Source: Clostridia bacterium
GTDB lineage: Bacteria; Bacillota; Clostridia; Christensenellales; Borkfalkiaceae
NCBI GenBank assembly: GCA_021204825.1
Contig: JAJPYR010000071.1
Coordinates: 1 to 52,788 of the forward strand
Reading direction: 5' to 3'
DNA length: 52,788 nt
Under the pieces are notes generated by a model that was not told where the DNA came from, did no database searches, and worked only from the letters and a program-made list of their open reading frames with translations. Position 1 is the first letter of the stretch, and every line of letters starts with the position of its first letter. The translations under genes were made by a program, and so were the position numbers. Shown here one piece after another: positions 23,596 through 32,635 of the stretch.

Positions 23596-25899
23596 TCATT
23601 TCTCAGCAGCGTCCGTGGCATCTGCCTCCTTGTCCTGTCTGGACTTTTTGGGGCGGTTGAAGAACAGTCCGCCGGCATGAGGGGTCTTTTTCCTGGGGCC
23701 GTCTTCGTCCGGGTAAGGGGAGTGTCCTTCGTTATGCTCTTCTATGACCTGAAGATAGAACTGCTCCAGAGTCTCTCCCTGGGCCTTGAGGTCCTTTATG
23801 TTGACCTCAGCTATTATGTGGCCGTGCTTTATGATAAGGACCCTGTCGCATACCGTCTCCGCCACGTCCAGAAGGTGTGTGGAGAAGAAGACTATGTTGC
23901 CCTGGTGCGCGTGGTCTTTCATGCACTCCTTGATCTCATACACGGAGTTGGGGTCCAGGCCGGTCAAAGGCTCATCCAGTATCCACAGCTTGGGATTGTG
24001 GACAAGGGCGGACATGATGGCAACCTTCTGCTTCATGCCGTGTGAATATGAGGATATCCTTGCGTCTATGGCGTCCTTCATGGAAAGCTTCTCCAGAAGG
24101 TCATCCAGGCGCGCATCCCTTTCCGCCTTGGAGATGCCGTACAGGTCCGCAACGTAGTTTATGTACTCGCGGCCGGTGAGGTTCTCATACAGGGCATAGT
24201 GGTCCGGGACGTATCCTATCTGGGCCTTGGCCTCCGCAGGCTGCTTGGCTATGTCATACCCGTTGATCTCTATGGTGCCTGCAGTGGGGGGCTGGATGCC
24301 CACAACGCACTTTATGGTTGTGCTCTTGCCTGCTCCGTTTGCTCCGAGGAAGCCGCATATCTGCCCTGAAGGCACTTCTATGTCCAGGTCATGAGTGGAG
24401 TAGAAGGTGTTGCGGCCGTACCGCTTGGAAAAGTTCTTTATAACCAGTTTGTCTTTAGTCTCTTCGTTCATACAGTCTCCCGGGCGCTTTTTGCCGTACT
24501 GCTGGCAGAGTGCGTACTCCTCAACCTTGATGTCCCTGTATCTCTCTTCGGCGTTGAGATATATGTCCTGCGCATGGAAAATCCATATCAGGACGCCGTA
24601 CCATATTGCACAGAACGCCGCATACGCAAACAGGTATATAAGCTGGTATGCGTACATGAACGTGAGCTCCAGATTCCCCAGTGTTACGGTCCATACAATG
24701 TTTTTGAGGCTCTCCGCGCCCAGCACGGACATTATCACCGTTCCGTTTGTGAAGAAGAAGTCCACGCTGGTCTCATACAGGGCGCTGAACCATGCGTTCA
24801 CGAAGTTTATGACCAGGAAGTACGCGGCGTACACTATCAGCGAATATAAGAAATCCCGCACTTTCGGGCGCTCGTACACGCCCGTAAAGACGGCAAGAAG
24901 AGGAAGCGCGAAAACAGCGATGTGGTTGATCCAGAACCTCATCACATCCGGCGAAAGGGCGCCGAGCTCTGAAGCCGTGTTGGGCACGAACATTGCAAAG
25001 ACGGCTCCTGCGACACCTATGAACAGGGTGAAGTAGTACAGCCAGTTGATGCGGAACATGAATACCACGGGAAGCACGAACAGAACGGCGCAGCACAGAT
25101 GCAGCGGCCAAAGGGACGGCTCCGCGAACCTTGAGAAGTCATAGTCATACAGGAATGATACAAGCGCCGCCAGGGACATGTACAGCAGCACCATCCTCAC
25201 GAACTCCCTGTCGTGCCTTCTCAGGATCATATACATTATAATAAACACTGCCACCGCAATGTACAGGTACAGGCGGTGGTAGAATGCGAAGCCGGTCGTG
25301 AAATAGTAGCCCATGTTGCCGAACAGGGACTGAAGGGTGTAGGGGGGAAGCGACACAATCAGAACGACCGGCAGGAACACCAGATAGTCCTTAAGCTGGC
25401 CCTTTGCCACAAGGAACCTCTTGTCCGCCCACAGCGTGTGCAGCGACATGCAGAAAATTATGGCCACTTCCACGGCCATGAACGCAGACACGTAGTCCAT
25501 GCTGTACGACCCCGTAAAGGTGTACGCTGTCCAGCGCAGGAACACGATGTTAAGCACGGAGGATATCAGGCAGAACGTCTTGGAGAGGTTGTGCATGAGC
25601 GGCCTGTGCTCAAAGTACGGATATATCTCCGTGACAGTAATGGACGCAATCTCCAGCCATACGCAAATGGATGCCATTGCGCACACAAAGCCTGACTCAA
25701 ACGGATTATTGGCCCCCACAGCAGCAACATCCGCAAGAAGAGACCCCTTGGACCCGAAGTACCTTATGAAAAACACAACACAAAGAAGTCCCGAAAGGAC
25801 TTTCAGGACTATGCTTATGTGTTTTTCCACCCAGCTCCTGAACACCACATACAGGGCGATGATTACGGCAGCTGTCAAAAGGCAGATGAGATAACTCAT
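23596..25899 (-). CDS. YwaF-like membrane domain fused to ABC ATPase
   Basis: A 767-residue fusion. Residues 1-450 carry about 12-13 membrane helices; the part around WLYYFTLFIGVAGAVFAMF and VMRFWINHIAVFALPLLAVF resembles the YwaF/TMEM164-type membrane family. A linker leads to an ABC ATPase (from about 477, MNEETKDKLVIKNFSKRYG) with Walker A GANGAGKS (519-526), signature SYSHGMKQK (617-625), LDEP (641-644) and the FFSTHLLD switch. The tail (about 715-767) is charged and Pro-rich. The frame is open throughout, with no stop at the junction. It leads the operon, with promoter at 26094-26123. ATPase and membrane domain are normally separate genes. Confidence 0.75.
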   Translation of the reverse strand: MSYLICLLTAAVIIALYVVFRSWVEKHISIVLKVLSGLLCVVFFIRYFGSKGSLLADVAAVGANNPFESGFVCAMASICVWLEIASITVTEIYPYFEHRPLMHNLSKTFCLISSVLNIVFLRWTAYTFTGSYSMDYVSAFMAVEVAIIFCMSLHTLWADKRFLVAKGQLKDYLVFLPVVLIVSLPPYTLQSLFGNMGYYFTTGFAFYHRLYLYIAVAVFIIMYMILRRHDREFVRMVLLYMSLAALVSFLYDYDFSRFAEPSLWPLHLCCAVLFVLPVVFMFRINWLYYFTLFIGVAGAVFAMFVPNTASELGALSPDVMRFWINHIAVFALPLLAVFTGVYERPKVRDFLYSLIVYAAYFLVINFVNAWFSALYETSVDFFFTNGTVIMSVLGAESLKNIVWTVTLGNLELTFMYAYQLIYLFAYAAFCAIWYGVLIWIFHAQDIYLNAEERYRDIKVEEYALCQQYGKKRPGDCMNEETKDKLVIKNFSKRYGRNTFYSTHDLDIEVPSGQICGFLGANGAGKSTTIKCVVGIQPPTAGTIEINGYDIAKQPAEAKAQIGYVPDHYALYENLTGREYINYVADLYGISKAERDARLDDLLEKLSMKDAIDARISSYSHGMKQKVAIMSALVHNPKLWILDEPLTGLDPNSVYEIKECMKDHAHQGNIVFFSTHLLDVAETVCDRVLIIKHGHIIAEVNIKDLKAQGETLEQFYLQVIEEHNEGHSPYPDEDGPRKKTPHAGGLFFNRPKKSRQDKEADATDAAEK

Positions 25900-26093
25900 T
25901 TCAGGTCTCCACTTTCATCTAACACACACAAACAGGGCAATACTGCTGCATATTCCGCACCCTTCCGGCACGGATGCCCTCTCACATACCCTGCAGCCGG
26001 CCTCACACAGACGTCTCTGGACCCATAACCGGCACATATCTGCCCACACAGCATGATTATGCTGCATATACGGCAACTTTGCTTAACTCTGTC

Positions 26094-26123
26094 ATTATAT
26101 AACCAACAAAGCGTCTCTGTCTA
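26094..26123 (-). promoter_or_regulatory. Promoter of the ABC/lipoprotein operon
   Basis: On the minus strand TAGACA, 18 bp, TATAAT, about 195 bases before the fusion gene's ATG. Confidence 0.55.
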
Positions 26124-26199
26124 CAAAAATCTAGATAAATTTTATGATATTGCTGTGAAAATTTGAGCAATAATGCATGAAATTTCATCTGGTTTGAAC

Positions 26200-26219
26200 A
26201 CAAACATATGTTCATACTC
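26200..26219. repeat. 20-bp sequence shared in inverted form with 50499-50518
   Basis: ACAAACATATGTTCATACTC occurs here, and its exact reverse complement at 50499-50518. It contains the palindrome AACATATGTT. Both sites lie in AT-rich intergenic DNA. Confidence 0.85.
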
Positions 26220-26450
26220 CGTAAAATGCAATACAAACTGCAAAAAACCGCCGGAAGATATGCAATTATGCCCGCCCGCGGGAGGCCTTCATCCCGCTGC
26301 CCGATTCCGGCATGCCTGCGGTCCGGGCGTGACCGGCGGCTTTTGCGGCGCAAGCGGCAAATGTGCCTGCCTGTTCTGCCCCGGGGGTGATACAATACCC
26401 GCTGTTGACGCAAAGGCCCGCACATATGGGGCCGCCAGGGAGATGCCGGC

Positions 26451-27226
26451 ATGGGAAAAACAGCGGTTAAAATCACACTCTGCATATGCGCCTGCGCGAT
26501 GCTGGGGTCCGTCTGCTTCACAGGCGCATGCGTGCATGAGTGCACGGACGGTGACGCGTCAGCTTTTGCGGAAGGCATTGCCGGCACCATCGCATATGAC
26601 GGTTCTTACACAGGAACTGCAGCTTCCGGGGACATTGACACCGTAACCTCGAACGGAGAGAAGGAGACGGACAAAGACACAGGCAGCGGCGTGGTTACAT
26701 ATGATGCATCCAGCGGGCCGTTGTTCTGAAGTCCACGGGAAGCGGCATTGACGATTATTGCATGTACTACGTCATAGGAGAAGACGGCAGCCTTAATGAG
26801 TACACCCAGGCAGGGGACAGAAAGTCCAAAGCGGCCAGCCCGGCAAACGGCACGTACAGCATCTGCACAGGCCTTTCCGAACTGCTTCATCTGGCCTGTG
26901 TCCCGTTAGACGGAACAATAGACGGCGTGAAGAACTGCATGCTCGCGCGCGGGCTCACGTCATCCTGTGACATCACGGACAGCATGCTCAAGGTGAGCGG
27001 CAGCAAATTCACTCTCACATACTCTGCGGAAGGGACTCTCAGCTCTGAGTCCCTCACTGTCTCATACAAGTCCGGCAAGCGGGGGCTCGACGAGATGAAA
27101 TACTCATACGAATACGTTTACAGCAGGGAAAACTATTCCATGGTCATGACCACGTCCGGCACAACCGGGATTTCGTATTCATACTCATCCGGCATGATGC
27201 CGGAGAGCTTCGGCGACTTCACATAA
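26451..27226 (+). pseudogene. Frameshifted secreted protein gene
   Basis: The ATG at 26451, after AGGGAG, opens a frame with a signal peptide (KITLCICACAMLGSVCF, possible TGAC lipobox) and a Ser/Thr/Gly-rich segment ending DASSGPLF at 26729. The next frame carries on as AVVLKSTGSGIDDYCMYYV and then MYYVIGEDGS to the stop at 27226. Adding one G in the GGGCC run near 26716-26720 joins them into one protein of about 258 residues (DASSG-AVVLKS). A single-base loss, or a sequencing error in a G run, is the simplest reading. No family recognised. A terminator follows. Confidence 0.65.
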
Positions 27227-27257
27227 GCCACAGCCCAAAGCATTATCATATCTGCGC

Positions 27258-27285
27258 AAAAGCTCCTCTTTCCCGGGGAGCTTTT
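27258..27285 (+). terminator. Terminator after the secreted-protein gene
   Basis: AAAAGCTCC pairs with GGAGCTTTT, followed by CCTGC; the T run is within the stem. Confidence 0.7.
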
Positions 27286-27326
27286 CCTGCGTTCGGAATT
27301 TGTAAAATTAAGTCTCACTTTTCAGA

Positions 27327-27355
27327 TAGACATCCCCGCCCGGAATTCATATAAT
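27327..27355 (+). promoter_or_regulatory. Promoter of the methylase gene
   Basis: TAGACA (27327-27332), 17 bp, TATAAT (27350-27355). Confidence 0.65.
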
Positions 27356-27385
27356 GGCCGCATTGCCTTAAGGGGAGGCCATGTA

Positions 27386-29422
27386 ATGAACGCAGGAACA
27401 GATGAAAACATGCCGGAGATGCTGTCATTGAAGGAAGCATGCCGCATGCTTGGCATATCCTTAGCCACAGGACGCAACTGGGTCAGGCTTGGCAGGCTTA
27501 TGCCCGCAGGGAAAGAGGGCAGGTCTCCTGTGTTTGACCTCTCCGCCATAACCGCCCTCAAGGCCTCACTTGAGACCGGCACCGTCACAGCCCTTAAGAG
27601 CCGCCGCAACAAGAAGTATGTCTCCGGCAACGGCATATACGGCTCGTATCTGGACCCGGACAGCAGCGGCGTGCGCTCTGTTGCGGCCACGCTGGAGTAC
27701 ATAGAGGGCAGCAATGCGGAGATGACAGACAGTCTTATTCGCACCATACTTGCAGGGGCAGCCGTCCAGATGCTCTCTGCAGAGCACGGCTCAGGGATGC
27801 TGCTTGGGGATTTTCTTGCCCGCAGGGCAGACTGCCGTTTCCCGTGCGCGGAGCTCATTGCAGACCTTTTGGAGGGCATCCGCACAGAGGAGTATGTCTC
27901 CAGGCACCCCGGCCTGTATGAGATACCGTATGCCGCAGACGGCTCCAATGATGTCCTTGGACTGCTGTACATATCCTGCCTCAATGCAGGGAGCCGCAAG
28001 GCTGCAGGGGCGTATTACACTCCGGCCTGCGTTGTGGATGCCATAATATCCGGTCTGGACACTGCCGGGCTGGAGAACGCCGGCATACTGGACCCCTGCT
28101 GCGGCACAGGAAACTTCCTGCTGCGCCTGCCGGATGCAGTGCCGCCGGAGAACGTGTACGGCAATGACCTGGATGCAGTGAGCGTGATGCTTGCGAGGAT
28201 CAGCCTTGCCTTGAAATACAGGGTGCAGGATACGGGCATCCTGTACAGGAACATAACGGTCTCGGACTACCTCACGGATTATGACAGCCCGGGTCCGGAC
28301 TGCATTATAGGCAATCCCCCGTGGGGATATGACTTCACCCCGGATGAGACAGCAAGGCTGGACGGCCTGTTCCGGACGGCATGCGGCTCCGGGACGGAGT
28401 CATATGACGTCTTCATAGAAAAGTCCCTTGGGCTTTTAAGGCCCGGAGGCACAATGTCCTTCGTGCTGCCGGAGGCAGTGCTGAACGTGAAGTCCCACAT
28501 GGCAGTCCGCGAGTGCATACTGGAGAATGCAGAGATACGAGGCATAGAGTATCTTGGCAACGTGTTCAGCGGCGTGCAGTGTCCCTGTGTGGCCATGCGC
28601 CTTGCACGCACTGAGGGCGGCACGCCTTCAGACCCTGGGACAGGGGAGTTCATCTGCACCGGCACAAAGGTGGTTCCCCTGGAGGGGGATGCGTTTGTCT
28701 GCACGGGCAGGCGCATGACGGCGGAGTGCTTCCGCTTCGGCATGAACAGCGAAGAATATGCTGTCCTGCAAAAGATTGGCAGCGTGCCCGGGGCACGGTA
28801 TCTCAAGGGCAATGCAGACTTTGCTTTGGGGATAGTCACGGGCAATAACAAAAGGGAAGTGTCTTCAGTGAAGACGGATTCCAATGAGATGGTCTTAAGG
28901 GGCTCAGACCTCAGGAAGTTCCGTTTCCTGCCCTCTCAAAGCTATATAACCTTCACTCCGGAGAAGTTCCAGCAGGCTGCCCCGGAAGAGTATTACAGGG
29001 CCCCGGAAAAGCTCCTGTACAGGTTCATATGCAGCAGGCTGGTGTTCGCGTATGACACCTGCGGCACACTGTCTTTGAACAGCTGCAACATTCTCATTCC
29101 AGGAATCCCGGGCTTAAGCTGCAGGTATGTCATGGCCGTGCTCAACTCACGCGCGGCGCAGTTCTGGTTTACGGGCATGCATGACTCCGTAAAAGTTCTT
29201 AGGAGCCATATAGAGGGCATCCCCATTCCGTATGCGGATGAAAGCACGCAGAGGACCGTGGAGGGCCTTGCGGACAGGATACGCTCTGCAGGCGGTGCAG
29301 GGGAGATACAGGGCCTTTATGATGAGCTGGACGGCATCATGGCAGGGCTGTACGGGCTCACAGCAGAGGAGTATGCAGCGGTGAGGAAGAGGACGGACAG
29401 GGGGAATCTGTTTCTTGTGTAG
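27386..29422 (+). CDS. TaqI-like N6-adenine DNA methyltransferase with N-terminal HTH
   Basis: A 678-residue adenine-N6 methyltransferase. Residues 10-60 form a MerR/excisionase-like helix-turn-helix (LKEACRMLGISLATGRNWVR). The SAM motif is DPCCGTGNF (236-244), preceded by YYTPACVVDAI; the catalytic motif is NPPW (310-313). The C-terminal half (YRAPEKLLYRFICSRLVFAY; YVMAVLNSRAAQFWF) matches TaqI-type target recognition. No nuclease motif is visible in the protein or its neighbours, so it looks like an orphan methylase and not a full restriction system. The true ATG (27386) is preceded by ATG-TAA at 27381; AGGGGAGG lies before both. It could modify DNA epigenetically or remain from a defence locus. 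Confidence 0.85.
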   Translation: MNAGTDENMPEMLSLKEACRMLGISLATGRNWVRLGRLMPAGKEGRSPVFDLSAITALKASLETGTVTALKSRRNKKYVSGNGIYGSYLDPDSSGVRSVAATLEYIEGSNAEMTDSLIRTILAGAAVQMLSAEHGSGMLLGDFLARRADCRFPCAELIADLLEGIRTEEYVSRHPGLYEIPYAADGSNDVLGLLYISCLNAGSRKAAGAYYTPACVVDAIISGLDTAGLENAGILDPCCGTGNFLLRLPDAVPPENVYGNDLDAVSVMLARISLALKYRVQDTGILYRNITVSDYLTDYDSPGPDCIIGNPPWGYDFTPDETARLDGLFRTACGSGTESYDVFIEKSLGLLRPGGTMSFVLPEAVLNVKSHMAVRECILENAEIRGIEYLGNVFSGVQCPCVAMRLARTEGGTPSDPGTGEFICTGTKVVPLEGDAFVCTGRRMTAECFRFGMNSEEYAVLQKIGSVPGARYLKGNADFALGIVTGNNKREVSSVKTDSNEMVLRGSDLRKFRFLPSQSYITFTPEKFQQAAPEEYYRAPEKLLYRFICSRLVFAYDTCGTLSLNSCNILIPGIPGLSCRYVMAVLNSRAAQFWFTGMHDSVKVLRSHIEGIPIPYADESTQRTVEGLADRIRSAGGAGEIQGLYDELDGIMAGLYGLTAEEYAAVRKRTDRGNLFLV

Positions 29423-29519
29423 CGTGCAGGAGGCTGTACGGAGCCGCAAAACGGCGTCTCAGGCGGCAATAAAACGGGCAAAAAAAGCGCCGGGAGGGAT
29501 TGCAGGCAGGCAAAATTGC

Positions 29520-29548
29520 TTTACAATTATATGAATGTCTGTTAGAAT
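29520..29548 (+). promoter_or_regulatory. Promoter of rpsB-tsf
   Basis: TTTACA (29520-29525), 17 bp, TAGAAT (29543-29548), leaving a leader of about 115 bases. Confidence 0.7.
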
Positions 29549-29592
29549 GACAAAGCTGTAAAAATTCACACCCGTGCGGCGGGCGCTCCGTG

Positions 29593-29620
29593 ACGGCAAA
29601 AATTTTTTTGGAATTGCCGT
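29593..29620 (+). promoter_or_regulatory. Hairpin in the rpsB leader
   Basis: ACGGCAA (29593-29599) and TTGCCGT (29614-29620) enclose an A/T-rich loop. It lies in the untranslated leader and could be part of an S2-type autoregulatory site; no known leader motif was matched. Confidence 0.4.
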
Positions 29621-29671
29621 GTATCATGCGCCTTGTGACAACCGCCGGCGGGGAGGTAAACGGAGGATTGT

Positions 29672-30436
29672 ATGGCAGTTATCACAATGAAGCAGCTGCT
29701 TGAGGCAGGCGTGCATTTCGGGCACCAGACAAGGAAATGGAACCCGAAGATGGCAAAGTATATCTATGCCGCAAGGAATGACATCCACATCATAGACCTT
29801 CAGATCACCGTTCAGAAGATCGAAGAGGCCTACAACTTCGTGGTGGACAGCGTCAAGGCCGGCAAGACCGTGCTGTTCGTAGGGACAAAGAAGCAGGCGC
29901 AGGATGCTGTGAAGGACGAGGCCACAAGGTGCGGAATGTTCTACATCAACCAGCGCTGGCTCGGCGGCACGCTCACCAACTTCAAGACAATACGCACGCG
30001 CATTGACTACATGGCCAAGCTCGAGAAGATGGAGGCAAGCGGAGAGTTCGACCTTCTTCCCAAGAAGGAAGTGCTCAACCTCAGAAAGACATACGGCAAG
30101 CTCCAGGCCAACCTTGAAGGCATCAGGAACATGACCAAGGTTCCCGGCGTGATCTTCATTGTAGACCCCCACAACGAGGACATTGCCGTCAAAGAGGCAA
30201 GGAAGCTCAACATACCCATCGTGGCCATCACAGACACCAACTGCGACCCCGACCTCATAGACTATGTCATCCCCGGAAACGATGACGCCATCAGAGCCGT
30301 CAAGCTCATCTCTTCCGTCATCGCCAACGCCGTCATAGAGGCAAACCAGGGCGAGGCATATGAGGTATCCGCAGAGGCAGCCGCAAAAGAGGGCGCTGTG
30401 GACACTCCCGCAGAGACTGCAGACGCTGCAGAGTAA
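29672..30436 (+). CDS. rpsB: 30S ribosomal protein S2
   Basis: A 254-residue S2. The N-terminal [20 protein letters not shown] is the family signature, followed by [24 protein letters not shown] and the [17 protein letters not shown] block. The C-terminal 20 residues are an acidic Ala/Glu tail. An AACGGAGG ribosome site precedes ATG. Paired with tsf 29 bases downstream as in nearly all bacteria. Confidence 0.97.
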   Translation: MAVITMKQLLEAGVHFGHQTRKWNPKMAKYIYAARNDIHIIDLQITVQKIEEAYNFVVDSVKAGKTVLFVGTKKQAQDAVKDEATRCGMFYINQRWLGGTLTNFKTIRTRIDYMAKLEKMEASGEFDLLPKKEVLNLRKTYGKLQANLEGIRNMTKVPGVIFIVDPHNEDIAVKEARKLNIPIVAITDTNCDPDLIDYVIPGNDDAIRAVKLISSVIANAVIEANQGEAYEVSAEAAAKEGAVDTPAETADAAE

Positions 30437-30465
30437 TCCCGAGAATAATCCTGGAGGTAATATAT

Positions 30466-31365
30466 ATGGCAGCATTCACAGCTAAGGATGTAATGGCGCT
30501 CCGTGAGAAGAGCGGAGCCGGAATGCTTGACTGCAAGAAGGCACTGACAGACGCGGACGGAGATATGGAAAAGGCCGCAGACCTTCTCAGAGAGAGGGGA
30601 ATCGCCAAGGCCATCAAGAAGGAATCAAGAGTAGCCGCAGAGGGCTGCGTTGCCGCATACGTTGAAGGCGGCACAGGCGTTCTGCTTGAGATAAACTGCG
30701 AGAGCGATTTCGTTTCCCGCGGAGAGAAGTTCCATGCCATCCTGGACCAGGTTGGCAAGGTCATCATAGACTGCAAGCCCGCAGACGTGGACGCGCTCCT
30801 TGCATGCCCCTTGGGCGAGGGAACAGTGAAGGACGTCATCCAGAACGCCACATTCACAATCGGCGAGAAGGTTTCCATCCGCCGCTTCACGGTATATGAA
30901 GCCGAAGGCGAGATTGAGACATACATCCACATGGGCGGAAAGTCCGGTGTCATGGTTGAGGCCACCGGCTGCAGCGGGGACTACAAGGAGACGCTTCATG
31001 ACATAGCCCTGCAGATAGCCGCATCCAGGCCCTCATACCTTGCTCCCGAGGACGTTCCCGCAGACGTCCTTGCAAAGGAGAAGGCTATCCAGATCGCCCA
31101 GATGAAGGAAGACCCCAAGATGGCCAACAAGCCTGAAGCTGTCCTTGAGAAGATCGTGTCCGGCAAGATGGGCAAGTTCTATTCAGACAACTGCCTTTTG
31201 GAGCAGGCATTCGTAAAGGATGATTCCCAGAAGGTTAAGCAGGTCATCGGCAAGAAGTTCGCCGTTAAGCGTTTCGTGCGCTATGAGATGGGCGAGGGCA
31301 TTGAGAAGAAGGTCACAAACCTTGAAGACGAAATCGCCCAGCAGGTCGCTTCCGCAAAGAAGTAA
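30466..31365 (+). CDS. tsf: Elongation factor Ts
   Basis: A 299-residue guanine-nucleotide exchange factor for EF-Tu. The N-terminal UBA-like domain (FTAKDVMALREKSGAGMLDC, KKALTDADGD) and the EINCESDFVSR core are clear, with DIALQIAASRP and the C-terminal coiled region (KIVSGKMGKFYSDN). The CTGGAGG ribosome site is good. A strong terminator follows. Confidence 0.97.
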   Translation: MAAFTAKDVMALREKSGAGMLDCKKALTDADGDMEKAADLLRERGIAKAIKKESRVAAEGCVAAYVEGGTGVLLEINCESDFVSRGEKFHAILDQVGKVIIDCKPADVDALLACPLGEGTVKDVIQNATFTIGEKVSIRRFTVYEAEGEIETYIHMGGKSGVMVEATGCSGDYKETLHDIALQIAASRPSYLAPEDVPADVLAKEKAIQIAQMKEDPKMANKPEAVLEKIVSGKMGKFYSDNCLLEQAFVKDDSQKVKQVIGKKFAVKRFVRYEMGEGIEKKVTNLEDEIAQQVASAKK

Positions 31366-31394
31366 TCTCCTGCAAAGCTCAGTATGCATCCGTT

Positions 31395-31424
31395 TCCCCG
31401 CCTTTCAGGGCGGGGATTTCTTTA
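31395..31424 (+). terminator. Terminator of rpsB-tsf
   Basis: TCCCCGCC, a short loop and GGCGGGGA, followed by TTTCTTT. Confidence 0.88.
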
Positions 31425-31456
31425 GCCCTGCGGGCACCTGCGGGCAGTCCCCAGAG

Positions 31457-31553
31457 CCCTTCCAGAGGCTCTTACAGCCTTCCCCGGGCCCTTCCAGGGG
31501 CTCATACAGTCTTCCCGGGCCATTCCAAAGGCGTCTCAAGTCCCTTTCCCGGG
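31457..31553. repeat. Three imperfect repeats of about 32 bp
   Basis: Units begin at 31457, 31489 and 31520. The first two share CCCTTCCAG-GGCTC-TACAG-CTTCCC-GGG; the third is degenerate but ends in CCCGGG. No coding frame uses it. Confidence 0.75.
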
Positions 31554-31658
31554 ACGGAAAAAGTGCCGGATATGTGAACTTTTCCGCGTATTTTACAGTC
31601 CATGCGCGTCAGCGGGGCAGGTGTGCTGTAAATGCAAGGTATTTAAGGTCTGTATCTC

Positions 31659-31687
31659 TTGCATTTTGGGAAAGCGTTTGTTATAAT
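31659..31687 (+). promoter_or_regulatory. Promoter of pyrH
   Basis: TTGCAT (31659-31664), 17 bp, TATAAT (31682-31687), 29 bases before the ATG. Confidence 0.75.
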
Positions 31688-31715
31688 GCAGGATAGCAAA
31701 TTTACGAGAGGATAT

Positions 31716-32426
31716 ATGGAACCAGCGTATAAAAGAGTTCTCATAAAGCTTTCCGGCGAGGCGCTCGGCGGCCCGGAGGGGCACGGCCTGGACGAAGAGG
31801 TTATAGCAAGGGTCGTGGACCAGCTCAAGGTTGTGCATGACATGGGGGTGCAGATTGCACTGGTCATCGGCGGCGGCAACTTCTGGAGAGGGCGCCAGGG
31901 AAAGAACATGGACAGGACCACGGCGGACCATATGGGCATGCTGGCAACGGTCATGAACTCACTTGCCATGATGGACGCCTTAGAGCAGCACGGAATACCC
32001 ACAAGGGTGCAGACGGCTCTTATAATGACGTCCGTTGCGGAGCCCTATATACTGAGAAAGGCGCTGCATCATTTTGAGAGGGGCAGGGTGGTCATTATGG
32101 CCTGCGGAACAGGCAACCCGTACTGCTCCACGGACACTGCGGCGGCGCAGAGGGCCTGCGAGATACAGGCGGACGTGCTCATGATGGCCAAGAACATAGA
32201 CGGCATCTATGACTCGGACCCCAGGCAGAACCCGGATGCGAAGAAGTATGACCATATAAACTATATGGACATAATAAAGAACGGCATCAAGGCCATGGAC
32301 ACCACGGCGGCCACGATGTGCATGGAGAACAGCATCCCTGTGCATGCCTTCGGGCTGGATGAGGAGAACTCCATAGTCCGTGTGGTCTGCGGAGAGCCTT
32401 TAGGCACCATAATAGACAACAAATAA
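31716..32426 (+). CDS. pyrH: UMP kinase
   Basis: A 236-residue amino-acid-kinase-fold enzyme making UDP from UMP. Motifs: RVLIKLSGEALGG, ALVIGGGNFWRG, DHMGMLATVMNSLAM, GTGNPYCSTDTAAA and KNIDGIYDSDP. The ATG at 31716 is preferred: GAGAGG lies before it, and upstream in-frame ATGs fall at or above the -10 box. A terminator separates it from frr. Confidence 0.95.
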   Translation: MEPAYKRVLIKLSGEALGGPEGHGLDEEVIARVVDQLKVVHDMGVQIALVIGGGNFWRGRQGKNMDRTTADHMGMLATVMNSLAMMDALEQHGIPTRVQTALIMTSVAEPYILRKALHHFERGRVVIMACGTGNPYCSTDTAAAQRACEIQADVLMMAKNIDGIYDSDPRQNPDAKKYDHINYMDIIKNGIKAMDTTAATMCMENSIPVHAFGLDEENSIVRVVCGEPLGTIIDNK

Positions 32427-32449
32427 AAGCCTGCAAGGGCGGCTGTAAG

Positions 32450-32484
32450 GCAGCAGGATTCCCTGTTGTCCTGCTGCTGTTTTT
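32450..32484 (+). terminator. Terminator after pyrH
   Basis: GCAGCAGGA pairs with TCCTGCTGC, followed by TGTTTTT. Confidence 0.85.
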
Positions 32485-32635
32485 AAGGAGCATATTCCCG
32501 TCCGGCACGGGACAGGCGCACGCATGTGCGCTCCGGAACGGATGCCGGCCCCGGCAAGATATATGGGCCGGAAAAGACAAAAGGAACAAAGGAACAGGGC
32601 CGCCTTTGAAGGCCTGCAAGACAAGGAGAAATATT

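Larger units (their letters stand above)
25900..26450. other. Intergenic region between divergent genes
   Basis: It holds the minus-strand promoter at 26094-26123, an AT-rich stretch (26095-26260) with a 20-bp sequence repeated near 50500 in inverted orientation, and a GC-rich stretch before the plus-strand secreted-protein gene. No gene is supported here. Confidence 0.6.

Noticed and set aside
27386..29422. Complete type IIG restriction enzyme
   Set aside because: No nuclease motif could be seen; the N-terminal region is a helix-turn-helix.
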